DNA of 64,000 nt from Longimycelium tulufanense (GCF_014645795.1 NZ_BMMK01000009.1:62001-126000); one strand, 5' to 3'; positions 29,958 to 42,626 are shown, counted from the stretch's first letter. Numbers and translations: made by a program. The notes: generated by a model not told the origin, from the letters alone.

Positions 29958-31474
29958 CGCCGGCCTCCCGGCAGCAGGCGGCGCCAGCCGCGGCGGCGTG
30001 GCGCGGCGTGCCGCGGCTCGGAGGTGGGGTGCTCGGCGGCGATCTGCTCGGGCGACCGCCACGGCGACTCCGGTACCTGGGCCACGGGAACGGGTTGGGT
30101 GGGCGCGTCGTCCGGGTCCGGGTCGCCGGGGTGTGCCGGCTGCTCCTCGTTGGGGTGTGCCGACTCCGCCGCGGGCGTTGCCGGTGTAGGTACCGGGGTG
30201 GGCACTGCGGTCGGCGGCGTCGTTGAGGCCGACGCGGGGGCCGGGGCGGATGCCTGCGCGGGTGCCGGTCCGGATGCCGACGTCGAGGACGGCGCGGAGG
30301 TCTGGGCCTGGCTCTGCGTCGACCCGGAAGCCAGCGTTGGGGCCGGGACGGACTCGGTATGCGGCCGGGGACGTGGGGTGGGTGGCACCGCGCCCGGTGG
30401 CACAGCCTCCCCGGACGCCGCGCCGCCGACGATGATCGTGGCACGGTCCACGCCTAACAGCCGGTAGCGGGCCCGCTCCGCGGGGCTGAGGCTGTTGATG
30501 ATCGCGTCCTGTGCGGACGCGGGCAGCGTGTGCAGGATGCGCATGACCCGGTCCTTGCGGCGCTGCGCGGCCTTGCGTGCGGGCAGGCCGGGGCTGGGGT
30601 CGATCTGCGGCACGATGCCGGTGCCCCCGCCGCCCTTGGGGCCGCCACCCGCGATGTCCACGCCGCCGTTGGCCGCCAGCTCGGCGAGTTCCGCGGCGGC
30701 CTGTGCCGCGTCCTTCTCCTCGCTCATGCCGATCGGGCCCTGGCGGCGGCCGTTGAGGAACTGCTCGACAACCGGCTCGGTGGAGGTCAACAACACCTCG
30801 CGCGGCCCGAACATGACCAGCTCGCGGCGGAACAGCATGCCGATGTTGTCCGGCACGGTGCGTGCGGTGCCGATGTCGTGCGTGACGATCAGGAAGGTGG
30901 CGTCGATCTGTGCGTTGAGATCGACGATGAGCTGGTTGAGGTAGGCGACCCGGACGGGGTCCAGGCCGGAGTCGGGCTCGTCGAACAGGATGATCTCCGG
31001 GTCGAGGACGAGCGCGCGGGCCAGCCCGGCCCGCTTGCGCATGCCGCCGGAGATCTCGCCGGGCAGCTTCCGCTCTGCACCGACCAGGCCGACCATCTCC
31101 ATCTTCTCGCCGACGATGCGGCGGATGTCGGCCTCGGACTTACGGGTGTGCTCGCGCAGCGGGAAGGCGATGTTGTCGAAGAGGTTCATGGAGCCGAACA
31201 ACGCGCCGTCCTGGAACAGCACGCCGAAGCGCTTCCGAACCTCGTAGAGCTTGTGCTCCGAGCAGCGGCAGACATCGGTGCCGCTGACGACGATGCGACC
31301 GTGCTCCGGCTTGAGCAGGCCGACCAATGACTTGAGAAAGACGGACTTGCCGGTGCCCGACGGGCCCAGCAGCACACTGATCTCCCCTGGCGGGAGGGTG
31401 AGTGTGACGTCCCGCCAGATGGTCTGCCGGCCAAAGGACTTACTGAGGCCCTCGACGACCACCTCGACGCCCAT
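29954..31474 (-). CDS. mkl: Mce-transporter ATPase (Mkl/MceG) with long C-terminal extension
   Basis: 506 residues, ATG at 31474 with GGGAGG 5 nt upstream. ABC ATPase core: Walker A GPSGTGKS at 37-44, Q-loop LFQDGALFGSMNLF, signature ISGGM at 141-145, Walker B IILFDE with catalytic E166, switch H199. The MlaF/Mkl subfamily is evident from the GALFGSMNLFDNIAFPL region. Residues 250-350 form a regulatory helical region (EEKDAAQAAAELAELAANGG, RILHTLPASAQDAIINSLSP). The last 150 residues are Pro/Ala/Thr-rich and end in a basic tail (RHAAPRRRGWRRLLPGGRR). In mycobacteria the orphan orthologue lies at the same spot between rplL and rpoB; here it heads the mce operon. Confidence 0.92.
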   Translation of the reverse strand: MGVEVVVEGLSKSFGRQTIWRDVTLTLPPGEISVLLGPSGTGKSVFLKSLVGLLKPEHGRIVVSGTDVCRCSEHKLYEVRKRFGVLFQDGALFGSMNLFDNIAFPLREHTRKSEADIRRIVGEKMEMVGLVGAERKLPGEISGGMRKRAGLARALVLDPEIILFDEPDSGLDPVRVAYLNQLIVDLNAQIDATFLIVTHDIGTARTVPDNIGMLFRRELVMFGPREVLLTSTEPVVEQFLNGRRQGPIGMSEEKDAAQAAAELAELAANGGVDIAGGGPKGGGGTGIVPQIDPSPGLPARKAAQRRKDRVMRILHTLPASAQDAIINSLSPAERARYRLLGVDRATIIVGGAASGEAVPPGAVPPTPRPRPHTESVPAPTLASGSTQSQAQTSAPSSTSASGPAPAQASAPAPASASTTPPTAVPTPVPTPATPAAESAHPNEEQPAHPGDPDPDDAPTQPVPVAQVPESPWRSPEQIAAEHPTSEPRHAAPRRRGWRRLLPGGRR

Positions 31475-31509
31475 CCGCGCCTCCCGGGTGTCGACTACAG
31501 CGGCGGCAC

Positions 31510-31525
31510 GCCGGACGTGTCCGGC
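31510..31525. promoter_or_regulatory. 16-nt palindrome upstream of mkl
   Basis: GCCGGACGTGTCCGGC has 7-bp arms around a 2-nt centre, 36 nt upstream of the mkl start codon. It could be an operator for a regulator of the mce operon or a small 5'-UTR hairpin. No mce-type repressor gene is in the window. Confidence 0.45.
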
Positions 31526-31889
31526 GTCACCCGTGTAACGAGGATCATCCGGACGGGTTACTCACTCGTTCACCCGTGGGACAAGGAAATGACGCAAAGA
31601 TGACAGTGTTGATCTGGTCACGGGGCGCTCGCTCACCCACCTGAGCGGCCACCGAACGAGCGGAGGCGATCACACCCGCACTGACCGAAAAGCTCGATTC
31701 GTGAGCTACCTCACGAGACAGCCCCCTCCCGCCCGGGGGCGACCCCAGGTCAATCCTATTTGGGCTGGCAGGCCAGATCAAAATGGGTGTCCACAGGGAA
31801 GATGGGGGATCCACAGCGGACGGAAAACCAGTTGACATGCCGACACTGTCGTGATCAAGACGGCGACGCACAGGCGCCGAACAGCGAAA
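31526..31889. other. Upstream region of the mkl-mce operon
   Basis: No gene is supported between the mkl leader and the rplL terminator. The mkl-mce promoter should lie here; TTGTCC at about 31580 (minus strand) is followed 18 nt later by TAACCC, a weak match. The stretch around 31740-31860 is less GC-rich than the flanks. Confidence 0.4.
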
Positions 31890-31921
31890 GGGGCGGTCAC
31901 CCGGTGTCGGGTGACCGCCCC
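31890..31921 (-). terminator. rplL terminator
   Basis: GGGGCGGTCACCC (31890-31902) and its exact complement (31909-31921) enclose a 6-nt loop. Read on the minus strand, the 13-bp stem is followed by TTTCG. It lies 34 nt after the rplL stop and closes the rplJ-rplL transcript before the mkl promoter region. Confidence 0.8.
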
Positions 31922-31954
31922 TTCGGCGACTGCCTGGCGGAGCCAGGCGCAAGA

Positions 31955-32347
31955 TCACTTCAGGGTGATCTTGGCGCCGGCGGCCTCCAGCTTCTCCTTG
32001 GCGGCGTCGGCCACGTCCTTGGCGACGTTCTCCAGGATCGGCTTGGGAGCGCCCTCGACCAGCTCCTTGGCCTCCTTCAGGCCCAGGCCGGAGACGACCT
32101 CGCGGACGACCTTGATGACCTGGATCTTCTTGTCACCGGCCGAGTCCAGCACCACGGTGAACTCGTCCTTCTCCTCGGCGGCCTCGGCCGGGGCGCCGGC
32201 GGCACCCGGGGCGGCGGCCACGACGGCGGCCGGGGCGGCCGCGGTGACGTCGAACTTCTCCTCGAACGCCTTCACGAACTCCGACAGCTCGAGCAGGGTC
32301 ATGTCCTCGAAGTGCTTGAGCAGGTCCTCGGTGCTGAGCTTCGCCAT
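31955..32347 (-). CDS. rplL: Ribosomal protein L7/L12
   Basis: 130 residues from the ATG at 32347 ([20 protein letters not shown]), AGAGGAA upstream. N-terminal dimerisation helices (1-35), Ala-rich flexible hinge ([20 protein letters not shown]), and the C-terminal factor-binding domain ([40 protein letters not shown]). Stalk protein that recruits translation GTPases; dimers bind L10, encoded 90 nt upstream in the same operon. Confidence 0.99.
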   Translation of the reverse strand: MAKLSTEDLLKHFEDMTLLELSEFVKAFEEKFDVTAAAPAAVVAAAPGAAGAPAEAAEEKDEFTVVLDSAGDKKIQVIKVVREVVSGLGLKEAKELVEGAPKPILENVAKDVADAAKEKLEAAGAKITLK

Positions 32348-32437
32348 GATGGCGGTTCCTCTCTCGCTAGCTGGGCCCTGCGCCGACACGCGCGGGGCAC
32401 CGGGTGGTGATGAATTTGGTGGGGGTGACTACCCGGC

Positions 32438-32971
32438 TCAGGCGGCTTCGCCCTCGCCCTGCTTCTTCTCCTGCAGGGCGGCGGCCAGGCGGGCGACCTG
32501 CGAGGCCGGGGCGGCGAACAGCCCGGCGGCCTTGGTCAGGTTGCCCTTCATCGCGCCCGCCAGCTTGGCGAGCAGCACCTCGCGGGACTCCAGGTCCGCG
32601 ATCCGGTTGACCTCGTCGACCGAGAGCGGCTTGCCGTCCATGTAGCCGCCCTTGATGACAAGGGCCTTGTTGTTCTTCGCGAAGTCGCGCAGGGCCTTGG
32701 CCGCATCGACCGGCTCGCCCTGCACGAAGGCGATCGCGGTCGGGCCGCTCAGCAGGGCGTCCAGCCCGGTCACACCGGCATCGGCGGCAGCGCGCTTGAC
32801 CAGCGTGTTCTTTGCAACGCGGTACGCAGCGCCCCCCTTGTCCAGGGCACGACGCAGCTCGGTGAGCTGGGCCATGGTGAGGCCGCGGTACTCGGTGACG
32901 AGGGCCGCCGAGGCGTTCCGGAACCGGTCCCGGATCTCGGCGACGGCCTCGACCTTGTCGGGCCTTGCCAT
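32438..32971 (-). CDS. rplJ: Ribosomal protein L10
   Basis: 177 residues from the ATG at 32971 (GAGGAGG upstream). Begins [20 protein letters not shown]; contains [17 protein letters not shown] and [10 protein letters not shown], then the C-terminal helix ([13 protein letters not shown]) that binds L7/L12 dimers. It anchors the ribosomal stalk to 23S rRNA and typically represses its own operon through an mRNA leader, which is present upstream. The lone operon partner is rplL. Confidence 0.99.
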   Translation of the reverse strand: MARPDKVEAVAEIRDRFRNASAALVTEYRGLTMAQLTELRRALDKGGAAYRVAKNTLVKRAAADAGVTGLDALLSGPTAIAFVQGEPVDAAKALRDFAKNNKALVIKGGYMDGKPLSVDEVNRIADLESREVLLAKLAGAMKGNLTKAAGLFAAPASQVARLAAALQEKKQGEGEAA

Positions 32972-33111
32972 GGTCGCCTCCTCTCTGTGGATAGTGCGCG
33001 GGCTGGCCGGCACTCGGGCCCGTACGGGCCCTGCAGAACCCCGAGGAAACGACAAACGCCCCGGCGCAGGATGCGGCACGGGGCGTAAGAACACGGACGC
33101 ACGCCCGATAG

Positions 33112-33216
33112 TGGGCGTGGTCAGTCTTGCCTCGTCCCTCCTGCGCAGGCCGCCCGGCTTCCCGGGTTCTTCGTCCCGTCGACGTGCCCGGCACGCGACA
33201 GGAGACCAGCGGTCTT
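33112..33216 (-). ncRNA. Putative L10 (rplJ) leader RNA
   Basis: In the rplJ 5' region the minus strand contains AAAGACCGCTGGTC, a GC-rich arm, CCTGCGCAGGAGGGACGAGG and AAGACTGACC, the pattern I know from L10 leaders, where the L10-L12 complex binds to repress translation. A second hairpin (ACGCCCCG/CGGGGCGT, about 33053-33084) follows downstream. Boundaries are approximate and recognition is from memory of the motif, not a covariance search. Confidence 0.6.
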
Positions 33217-33233
33217 TGGTGGAACCGGCGACC

Positions 33234-33263
33234 ACTGTACGTGACCCGCGGTTTCGCCGGCAA
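33234..33263 (-). promoter_or_regulatory. rplJL promoter
   Basis: On the minus strand TTGCCG (33263-33258) and TACAGT (33239-33234) are 18 nt apart. The predicted start near 33227 lies just before the L10 leader, giving a 5' UTR of about 255 nt. Confidence 0.6.
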
Positions 33264-33396
33264 ACCGCCCCCCGGTCCCGCCGGCTGCCGAGCCCCCGGG
33301 GATCAGCGGTGGGCTCGGGGCGCATCGGGTGGAAGCGGGGTGTGGGCCCGCACCCCCACCTGGCACGATCTCTGGCGGGCATCCGGGGAGGTATTC

Positions 33397-33900
33397 GTGG
33401 CGAAGTGGAAGGTCAAGCGGACGCTGTTGTTGTTCGGCGGCGGGTTCCTGCTCGTCGTGGTCGCCGCCTGGTACTTCACCAGCGACCGCGACCCGGGATC
33501 CGGGCAGGGCGGCCCGGAGAACACCGTGGTGCTCCCCCAGTCGCCCAAGGACTCGGTGCGCGCGCTCTACGGCTATGTCGCGGCCAACCGGGGCGGGCAG
33601 GCATGCGCCCTGTTCCAGCCGGAGGCTGCCAGCGGGTTCGCCGAGGCGATGGGTGGCGGTGACTGCGGCGAGGCCATGCGCCGCCTCTCCGGCGAGGTGA
33701 GGGACAAGTCCGGCTACGCCAACCCCGGCTTCCCGGCGGGCTCGGCCACCGTGAGCGGTGGGCGGGCCGAAATCAGCTCGTGCGCGATGAAGGTCAGCGG
33801 CGGGCGACTTCTCGGTGCCTTCACGCTCGAGCGCCAGGACAACGGGAGCTGGATCATCACGGACCACCGCACCGAGCCGGCCAACTGTTCGACCGGCTGA
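33397..33900 (+). CDS. Exported, membrane-anchored protein with NTF2-like domain
   Basis: 167 residues from the GTG at 33397 (GGGGAGG 6 nt upstream). N-terminal membrane anchor ([20 protein letters not shown], residues 7-26), then a short Gly/Pro linker and a globular domain: [60 protein letters not shown]. The helix-then-strand layout is like SnoaL/DUF4878-type NTF2-like lipoproteins. Cysteines in CALF, GDCGEA, SSCAMK and NCSTG could form two disulfides. Monocistronic and opposite to the rplJ operon. Function unknown. Confidence 0.7.
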   Translation: MAKWKVKRTLLLFGGGFLLVVVAAWYFTSDRDPGSGQGGPENTVVLPQSPKDSVRALYGYVAANRGGQACALFQPEAASGFAEAMGGGDCGEAMRRLSGEVRDKSGYANPGFPAGSATVSGGRAEISSCAMKVSGGRLLGAFTLERQDNGSWIITDHRTEPANCSTG

Positions 33901-34252
33901 GGCCGTGGACTACCAGCGCCCTCATTCGGGGTCTCTTGCTCGCTCCGCGGCGAGTACCTGGCTCCCAGCGGCACCCGGGCTTCCGGCCCCACCGCACCGC
34001 ACTCACCGCCTGCCCGACGCCCGGACCCCATGCCGCCCTGGCCGATGACCACCAACCCGGGCCGTCCCATGCCACCGCCGCGACAGCACATGCCCGCAAG
34101 CGACGCCGTGGGAGCACTCGTAGCGCACTCGAGATCCCGTCGGCGTCACGCATCCTGCGTGCTTCGTGCAGTCACCGTCCCGCCCCGCGAGGGGCTCTCG
34201 CCAGCCACAACGCCGTCGAGGTGCCGCGCGGCGGCAGGCTGGCTCCCGCGCT
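33901..34252. other. Convergent intergenic region without a gene
   Basis: Lies between the ends of two convergent genes. Frames on both strands lack recognisable domains. A segment near 33932-33950 (CTCGCTCCGCGG) resembles part of the dispersed repeat but lacks its CCGAGCAA end. Confidence 0.45.
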
Positions 34253-36619
<2,367 letters not shown>

Positions 36620-36764
36620 TCCGCGATCGTATGCGCGGGACGACCGCCGTGCGCATCGACCGACCGGCCAGGTCGGGGTCCGCCGTTCGGCGACCATCCG
36701 GTCGGAGGACCGGCCAGGACCTCGCCCGCACGGGCGTGGCCGTGTCCTCGAGAACTGGCGACAC

Positions 36765-36803
36765 GTGAGGGGCGCGTCCCCTGCTGGGAAACGCGCCCCT
36801 CAC
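36765..36803 (-). terminator. rplA terminator
   Basis: GTGAGGGGCGCGT (36765-36777) pairs perfectly with 36791-36803, 13 bp with a 13-nt loop that can pair further (TCCC/GGGA). It begins 19 nt after the rplA stop on the minus strand. Confidence 0.8.
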
Positions 36804-36821
36804 GGCTGCTTCACTCCTGGA

Positions 36822-37538
36822 TCAGGCCGACGCCTCCTCGGCGAGGAGGTTGCGGGTCCGGTTCGGGTCCACCGGGATGCCCGGGCCCATGGTGGTGGTG
36901 AAGGTGACCTTCTTCAGGTACTTGCCCTTGGCCGCGGATGGCTTGGCCCGCAGGATCTCGTCCAGGGCAGCGGCGTAGTTCTCCACCAGCTTGTCGGTGT
37001 CGAAGGAGGCCTTGCCGATCACCAGGTGCAGGTTGGCCTGCTTGTCCACCCGGAAGTTGATCTTGCCGCCCTTGATGTCCTTGACCGCCTTGGACACGTC
37101 GGCCGTGACGGTGCCGGTCTTGGGGTTGGGCATCAGGCCACGCGGGCCCAGGATCCGGGCGATCCGGCCGACCTTGGCCATCTGGTCCGGGGTGGCGATC
37201 GCCGCGTCGAACTCGAGCCAGCCGCCCTGGATGCGCTCGATGAGCTCGTCGGTACCAACGGCGTCCGCGCCGGCGGCCTCGGCCTCGGCGGCCTTGTCGC
37301 CGGTGGCGAACACGATGACGCGTGCGGTCTTACCAGTGCCGTGCGGCAGGTTCACGGTGCCGCGGACCATCTGGTCGGCCTTGCGGGGGTCGACCCCCAG
37401 CCGGATCGCCACCTCCACGGTGGCGTCCATCTTCACCGCACTGGTCTCCTTCGCCAGCTTCGCCGCCTCCAGCGGCGAGTACAGCTTGGCGCGGTCGACC
37501 AGCTCGGCGGCCTTGCGATATGCCTTGCTGCGCTTCAT
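36822..37538 (-). CDS. rplA: Ribosomal protein L1
   Basis: 238 residues, ATG at 37538 ([20 protein letters not shown]). Conserved L1 blocks: [58 protein letters not shown], and the C-terminal [12 protein letters not shown]. It binds 23S rRNA at the mobile L1 stalk and ejects deacylated tRNA; it often autoregulates the rplK-rplA transcript. 74 nt separate it from rplK. Confidence 0.99.
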   Translation of the reverse strand: MKRSKAYRKAAELVDRAKLYSPLEAAKLAKETSAVKMDATVEVAIRLGVDPRKADQMVRGTVNLPHGTGKTARVIVFATGDKAAEAEAAGADAVGTDELIERIQGGWLEFDAAIATPDQMAKVGRIARILGPRGLMPNPKTGTVTADVSKAVKDIKGGKINFRVDKQANLHLVIGKASFDTDKLVENYAAALDEILRAKPSAAKGKYLKKVTFTTTMGPGIPVDPNRTRNLLAEEASA

Positions 37539-37612
37539 TGTGCTGTTCCCTCTTACGGATCAGTCGTGGTGCGGGCCAGCGCCTGGCCCTCCCACCTGCG
37601 GGGTCGGTCTGG

Positions 37613-38047
37613 TCAGCCCTCGACGGTGATGCCCATGGAACGGGCGGTGCCGGCGATGATCTTCGCGGCGGCGTCGATGTCGTTGGCGTTGAGGTCGGCC
37701 ATCTTCTGCTGGGCGATGTCGCGCACCTGGTCCATGGTCACCCTGGCGACCTTGTTGCGGTGCGGCTCGCCGCTGCCCTTGTCCACACCGGCGGCCTTGA
37801 GCAGCAGCTTCGCGGCCGGCGGGGTCTTGAGCTTGAAGTCGAACGACCGGTCCTCGTACACGGAGATCTCGACCGGCACCACGTTGCCGCGCTGCGACTC
37901 GGTCGCGGCGTTGTATGCCTTGCAGAACTCCATGATGTTGACGCCGTGCTGACCCAGCGCCGGGCCGACCGGCGGGGCCGGGTTCGCCTGGCCCGCGCTG
38001 ATCTGCAGCTTGATGATCGCTGCCAGCTTCTTCTTCTTGGGCGGCAT
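37613..38047 (-). CDS. rplK: Ribosomal protein L11
   Basis: 144 residues, ATG at 38047 ([20 protein letters not shown]). L11 signatures: [20 protein letters not shown] in the N-terminal domain and [20 protein letters not shown] in the C-terminal rRNA-binding domain. It binds the GTPase-associated centre and the thiopeptide site. Upstream, between AGAGGAAG and nusG, lies one copy of the dispersed repeat that also precedes three unrelated genes, ending 23 nt before this start codon. Confidence 0.99.
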
Positions 38048-38070
38048 CTCAGTGCTTCCTCTGTGCTCGA

Positions 38071-38098
38071 TGGCTCGGTTCCGGGCCTGCTCCGCGGC
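38071..38098 (-). repeat. Start-codon-proximal repeat upstream of rplK
   Basis: Read on the minus strand: GCCGCGGAGCAG + GCCCGGAA + CCGAGCCA, matching the core seen upstream of the genes at 1444, 49154 and 58749. It ends 23 nt before the rplK ATG, directly before the ribosome-binding site. Confidence 0.65.
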
Positions 38099-38140
38099 TG
38101 GTCACCGCATCGCGACGCGCACCTCGCCAGGTGAGGTGTC

Positions 38141-38172
38141 CCGTGCCACTGCCCTGCCTCGCGGTGGCACGG
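38141..38172. promoter_or_regulatory. Hairpin between nusG and rplK
   Basis: CCGTGCCAC (38141-38149) and its complement GTGGCACGG (38164-38172), 14-nt loop; a smaller ACCTC/GAGGT stem lies at 38121-38137. It sits 38 nt after the nusG stop in the rplK leader and may be a weak terminator or attenuator separating secE-nusG from rplK-rplA. Confidence 0.5.
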
Positions 38173-38209
38173 CCGATCCGGTCGCCCCGCCGCCCGGCGG
38201 GGGTGCCGG

Positions 38210-39513
<1,304 letters not shown>

Positions 39514-39545
39514 GCCTGCTCCTCCGCTCGCCGTCTGCTACGACG

Positions 39546-39618
<73 letters not shown>

Positions 39619-39730
39619 TCGCGCGATCGACCCGCGCACCCGGAGAGGGTACTCGAGATCACGCGCGTGGCCGTCTTCCACCCGCCCCACGGGCCTCGTG
39701 GGGTCGATGGTCGAGCGTTCCAAGATGGCG

Positions 39731-39761
39731 AGTCTACGACACACCGGTCGGCGACCTCCAA
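39731..39761 (-). promoter_or_regulatory. Possible promoter for tRNA-Trp-secE-nusG
   Basis: On the minus strand TTGGAG (39761-39756) and TAGACT (39736-39731), 19 nt apart. The -10 and preceding spacer (GTCGCCG...TGTG) resemble the rpoB promoter in this window. The spacer is slightly long, so confidence is moderate. Confidence 0.45.
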
Positions 39762-39855
39762 CCGCCCATGTCAGCGACCTTGCGCCAGCCGTGCGCGGGG
39801 GCGTGATCCGGTTGGTTCGTCGCGCCGTCGCGTGATCCCTGCGATCATGCGGGCC

Positions 39856-41079
39856 ATGGGCGCATCGCAGGTGAGCGGAACCCGACGGGTGTCGGCGCGG
39901 GTCGGGGGGATCGGTGAGTCGGCCACCCTGGCGGTGGACGCGAAGGCCAAGGCGCTGCGGGCGGCGGGGCGGCCGGTGATCGGCTTCGGTGCCGGTGAGC
40001 CGGACTTCCCGACGCCGAGCCCGATCGTCGAGGCGGCCGCCGCGGCCTGCGCCGATCCCCGCAACCACCGCTACACCCCGGCGGCCGGCCTGCCGGAGCT
40101 GCGGGAGGCGATCGCGGCGAAGACGCGGCGGGACTCCGGTTACTCGGTGGAGCCGAGCCAGGTGTTGGTCACCAACGGCGGCAAGCAGGCCGTCTACACC
40201 GCGTTCGAGACCCTGATCGACCCGGGCGACGAGGTGCTGCTGCCGGCTCCGTACTGGACGACCTACCCGGAGGCGATCGCGCTGGCCGGGGGCCGGTCGG
40301 TGATCGTGCCCACCGACGAGTCCACCGGCTACCTGGCGAGCGTCGAGCAGCTGGAGGCGGCGCGCAGCTCGCGAACGAAGGCGTTGTTGTTCTGCTCGCC
40401 GTCGAACCCGACGGGCGCGATCTACCCGCCGGAGCAGGTGGCGGCGATCGGCCGCTGGGCGCACGAGCACGGCATCTGGGTGATCACGGACGAGATCTAC
40501 GAGCACCTCACCTACGACGGCGCCGAGCACGTGTCGATGCCGACGGTGGTGCCGGAGCTGGCCGACACGTGCGTGGTGCTCAACGGCGTGGCCAAGACCT
40601 ACGCGATGACCGGCTGGCGGGTGGGCTGGCTGATCGGGCCGCCGGACGTGGTCAAGGCGGCGACCAACCTGCAGTCGCACCTGTGCTCGAACGTGTGCAA
40701 CGTGGCGCAGCGGGCGGCGCTGGCGGCGGTGAGTGGGCCACTGGACGCGGTGGCGGAGATGCGGACGGCTTTCGACCGGCGGCGGCGCCGGATGGTGGAG
40801 CTGCTGCAGGGGATCGAGGGCGTGACGTGCCCGGTTCCGCAGGGGGCGTTCTACGCCTACCCGTCGGTGAAGGAGTTGCTGGGTAAGGAGATTCGTGGGG
40901 TGCGGCCGAGCAGCAGCACCGAGTTGGCGGGGCTGTTGCTGGAGCACGTCGAGGTCGCCGTGGTGCCCGGCGAGGCGTTCGGTACGCCCGGCTACTTCCG
41001 GCTCTCCTACGCACTGGGCGACGACGACCTGGTCACCGGCGTGACCCGGATCGCCGACTTCCTCGCCGAAGCGCGCTGA
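39856..41079 (+). CDS. aspC: Pyridoxal-phosphate aspartate aminotransferase
   Basis: 407 residues from the ATG at 39856; another ATG lies 9 nt upstream and no strong ribosome site separates them. Class I fold: [40 protein letters not shown], the substrate/PLP motif [29 protein letters not shown], and [16 protein letters not shown] with K247 forming the Schiff base. C-terminal [16 protein letters not shown] holds the carboxylate-binding Arg. It interconverts aspartate/2-oxoglutarate with oxaloacetate/glutamate. Transcribed opposite to the surrounding operons and sits between tRNA-Trp and hadB, where mycobacteria have hadC. Confidence 0.93.
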   Translation: MGASQVSGTRRVSARVGGIGESATLAVDAKAKALRAAGRPVIGFGAGEPDFPTPSPIVEAAAAACADPRNHRYTPAAGLPELREAIAAKTRRDSGYSVEPSQVLVTNGGKQAVYTAFETLIDPGDEVLLPAPYWTTYPEAIALAGGRSVIVPTDESTGYLASVEQLEAARSSRTKALLFCSPSNPTGAIYPPEQVAAIGRWAHEHGIWVITDEIYEHLTYDGAEHVSMPTVVPELADTCVVLNGVAKTYAMTGWRVGWLIGPPDVVKAATNLQSHLCSNVCNVAQRAALAAVSGPLDAVAEMRTAFDRRRRRMVELLQGIEGVTCPVPQGAFYAYPSVKELLGKEIRGVRPSSSTELAGLLLEHVEVAVVPGEAFGTPGYFRLSYALGDDDLVTGVTRIADFLAEAR

Positions 41080-41440
41080 GCCCTGGCGGACGCCCGCCGG
41101 GGTGGCGAGTGCCCCGGCTCGAATGTGTGGAGTACCCCGGGCTCGAACGAGAGCCACGCGGGCGTGAGCAGAGCCGCCGTTCCTGCGGGCTGCACTTGCG
41201 TTCGGCACGTAGGCCGGGTCCGACGCCAGTCAGGCAGATTTCCCGCTGCCCCCCGGGAGTTGCCGACTGCACTTGAGATCCGTAGCGCAGCTCCTGCCCG
41301 ACGGACGCGAGCCACGCGCCAGCCTGCGCGCTGCCCTCCGGGCGTTCGTGCGGACCGCATTGCCGCAACGCTCGCGACCTACTGGCCCCGCCGTGGCGGC
41401 GCGACGGTGCTCGGGCAGTGGCCGTCGCGCCGCCACGGGC
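41080..41440. other. Convergent intergenic region without a gene
   Basis: Between the ends of aspC and hadB. No supported gene. A segment at 41153-41175 (GCCACGCGGGCGTGAGCA) resembles the first half of the 74-bp repeat found before rfbA (GCCACGCGCGAGTGAGCA) but lacks the rest. Confidence 0.45.
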
Positions 41441-41866
41441 TCAGGCGAGCCTGACGAGGGCCGAGGCGCCGCCCAGCACGCCCTGCCCGGCGTACTTGAC
41501 GGTCATATTGATCTTGACCGTGCCATCATCGTTCTTCTTCGTGACCTTGCCGGTGACCTCGACCGTGGCGCCCTTGTCGTCGTCGGGCACCACGACCGGC
41601 CGGGTGAAGCGCACGCCGTAGTCCACGACGGCGCCCGGGTCGCCCGCCCACGCGGTGACCGCGCGCCCGGCCAGGGCCATGGTCAGCATTCCGTGCGCGA
41701 TCACGTCGGGCAGGCCCACCTCGCGGGCGAACCGCTCGTTCCAGTGGATCGGGTTGAAGTCGCCGGACGCGCCCGCGTACCGGACCAGGTCGACGCGGGT
41801 CACGGTGAAGCTGTGCAGCGGCAGCTCCTCGCCCTCGACGACGTCGGCGAAGCCGCGGCGGGTCAT
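41441..41866 (-). CDS. hadB: (3R)-hydroxyacyl-ACP dehydratase subunit HadB
   Basis: 141 residues from the ATG at 41866, overlapping the hadA stop (ATGA). MaoC hot-dog fold with the catalytic hydratase-2 motif: RYAGASGDFNPIHWNERFAR, giving D36 and H41, the same numbers as the catalytic pair of mycobacterial HadB. AHGMLTMALAGR follows in the central helix. It is the catalytic subunit of the dehydratase that removes water during fatty-acid elongation; HadA recognises the substrate. No hadC follows. Confidence 0.95.
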   Translation of the reverse strand: MTRRGFADVVEGEELPLHSFTVTRVDLVRYAGASGDFNPIHWNERFAREVGLPDVIAHGMLTMALAGRAVTAWAGDPGAVVDYGVRFTRPVVVPDDDKGATVEVTGKVTKKNDDGTVKINMTVKYAGQGVLGGASALVRLA

Positions 41867-42342
41867 GCGGTGGCCTCCTCGCTGGACGCGGGGCGGTCGG
41901 CGGTGCCGCGAGCGACCAGGGTCGCGCGCGAGGTGCACACCGGCTCGCCGTCCTCGGTGGTGATCTCGGCGCGCATCGACAGGAAGTCGTTGCCGACCCG
42001 GGACCTGATGTCGTCCACGTGCGCGGCGGCGACCAGGCGGTCGCCGGCCCGCATCGGCCGGTGGTGGATGAACCGCTGGTCACCGTGCACGACGCGGCTG
42101 TAGTCCAGGCCGAGCTCCGGGTCGTTGATGACGAGGTGGTGCGCCTTGAGCGAGAGGACGACGGCGAAGGTCGGGGGCGCGATGACGTCCGGATAGCCGG
42201 CGGCGCGCGCGGCCTCCGGATCGCGGTAGAGGGGGTTGTCGTCCCCGATCGCGTCGGCGAACTCTCGGATCTTCTCCCGGCCGACCTCCCACACCTCGGT
42301 GGATGGGTAGGACCGCCCGACGAACGACTGGTCAAGGGCCAC
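41863..42342 (-). CDS. hadA: (3R)-hydroxyacyl-ACP dehydratase subunit HadA
   Basis: 159 residues, GTG at 42342. MaoC-like N-terminal dehydratase: YPSTEVWEVGREKIREFADA, IGDDNPLYRDPEAARAAGYP, DVIAPPTFAVVL, LGLDYSRVVHGDQRFIHHRP. It lacks the full Asp/His catalytic motif of HadB, as expected for the substrate-binding subunit. The order tRNA-Thr, tRNA-Met, rpmG, hadA, hadB is the same as in mycobacteria, where the complex serves the FAS-II cycle; here it may serve general or long-chain fatty-acid synthesis. Confidence 0.95.
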   Translation of the reverse strand: MALDQSFVGRSYPSTEVWEVGREKIREFADAIGDDNPLYRDPEAARAAGYPDVIAPPTFAVVLSLKAHHLVINDPELGLDYSRVVHGDQRFIHHRPMRAGDRLVAAAHVDDIRSRVGNDFLSMRAEITTEDGEPVCTSRATLVARGTADRPASSEEATA

Positions 42343-42590
42343 GTCGGCAGGCTAGCCGAGGCCCGCCGCCACCCCGTGGACCGGCGGCGGCCACCACCCC
42401 GGCTGTGCGGAACCCCACCCCCGTCCCGGGAGGAAAGGGAGGAAGGGGCTGGCCAGTCCACTGTCGCGACCGGCCTTCGGCGGGATCGCCCCCGGCCATC
42501 CCGCCCGACCGCGAGGAAGAGCCGCCGCGCAGCGCGCCCGCCTGGCCAGCGCGCGAGAACTTCGCGGACCGCGGCCCGTAGACGAACACG

Positions 42591-42626
42591 ACCGGGCCGC
42601 CCCGCGGCGAGGCGGGGCGGCCCGGT
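42591..42626 (-). terminator. rpmG terminator
   Basis: ACCGGGCCGCCCCGC (42591-42605) pairs exactly with 42612-42626, 15 bp with a 6-nt loop. It begins 35 nt after the rpmG stop and separates it from hadA. Confidence 0.8.

Noticed and set aside
28336..30444. A 700-codon YrbE fusion protein
   Set aside because: The upstream part is a shadow of yrbEA and mkl; the GTGA overlap at 29181 marks the true start.
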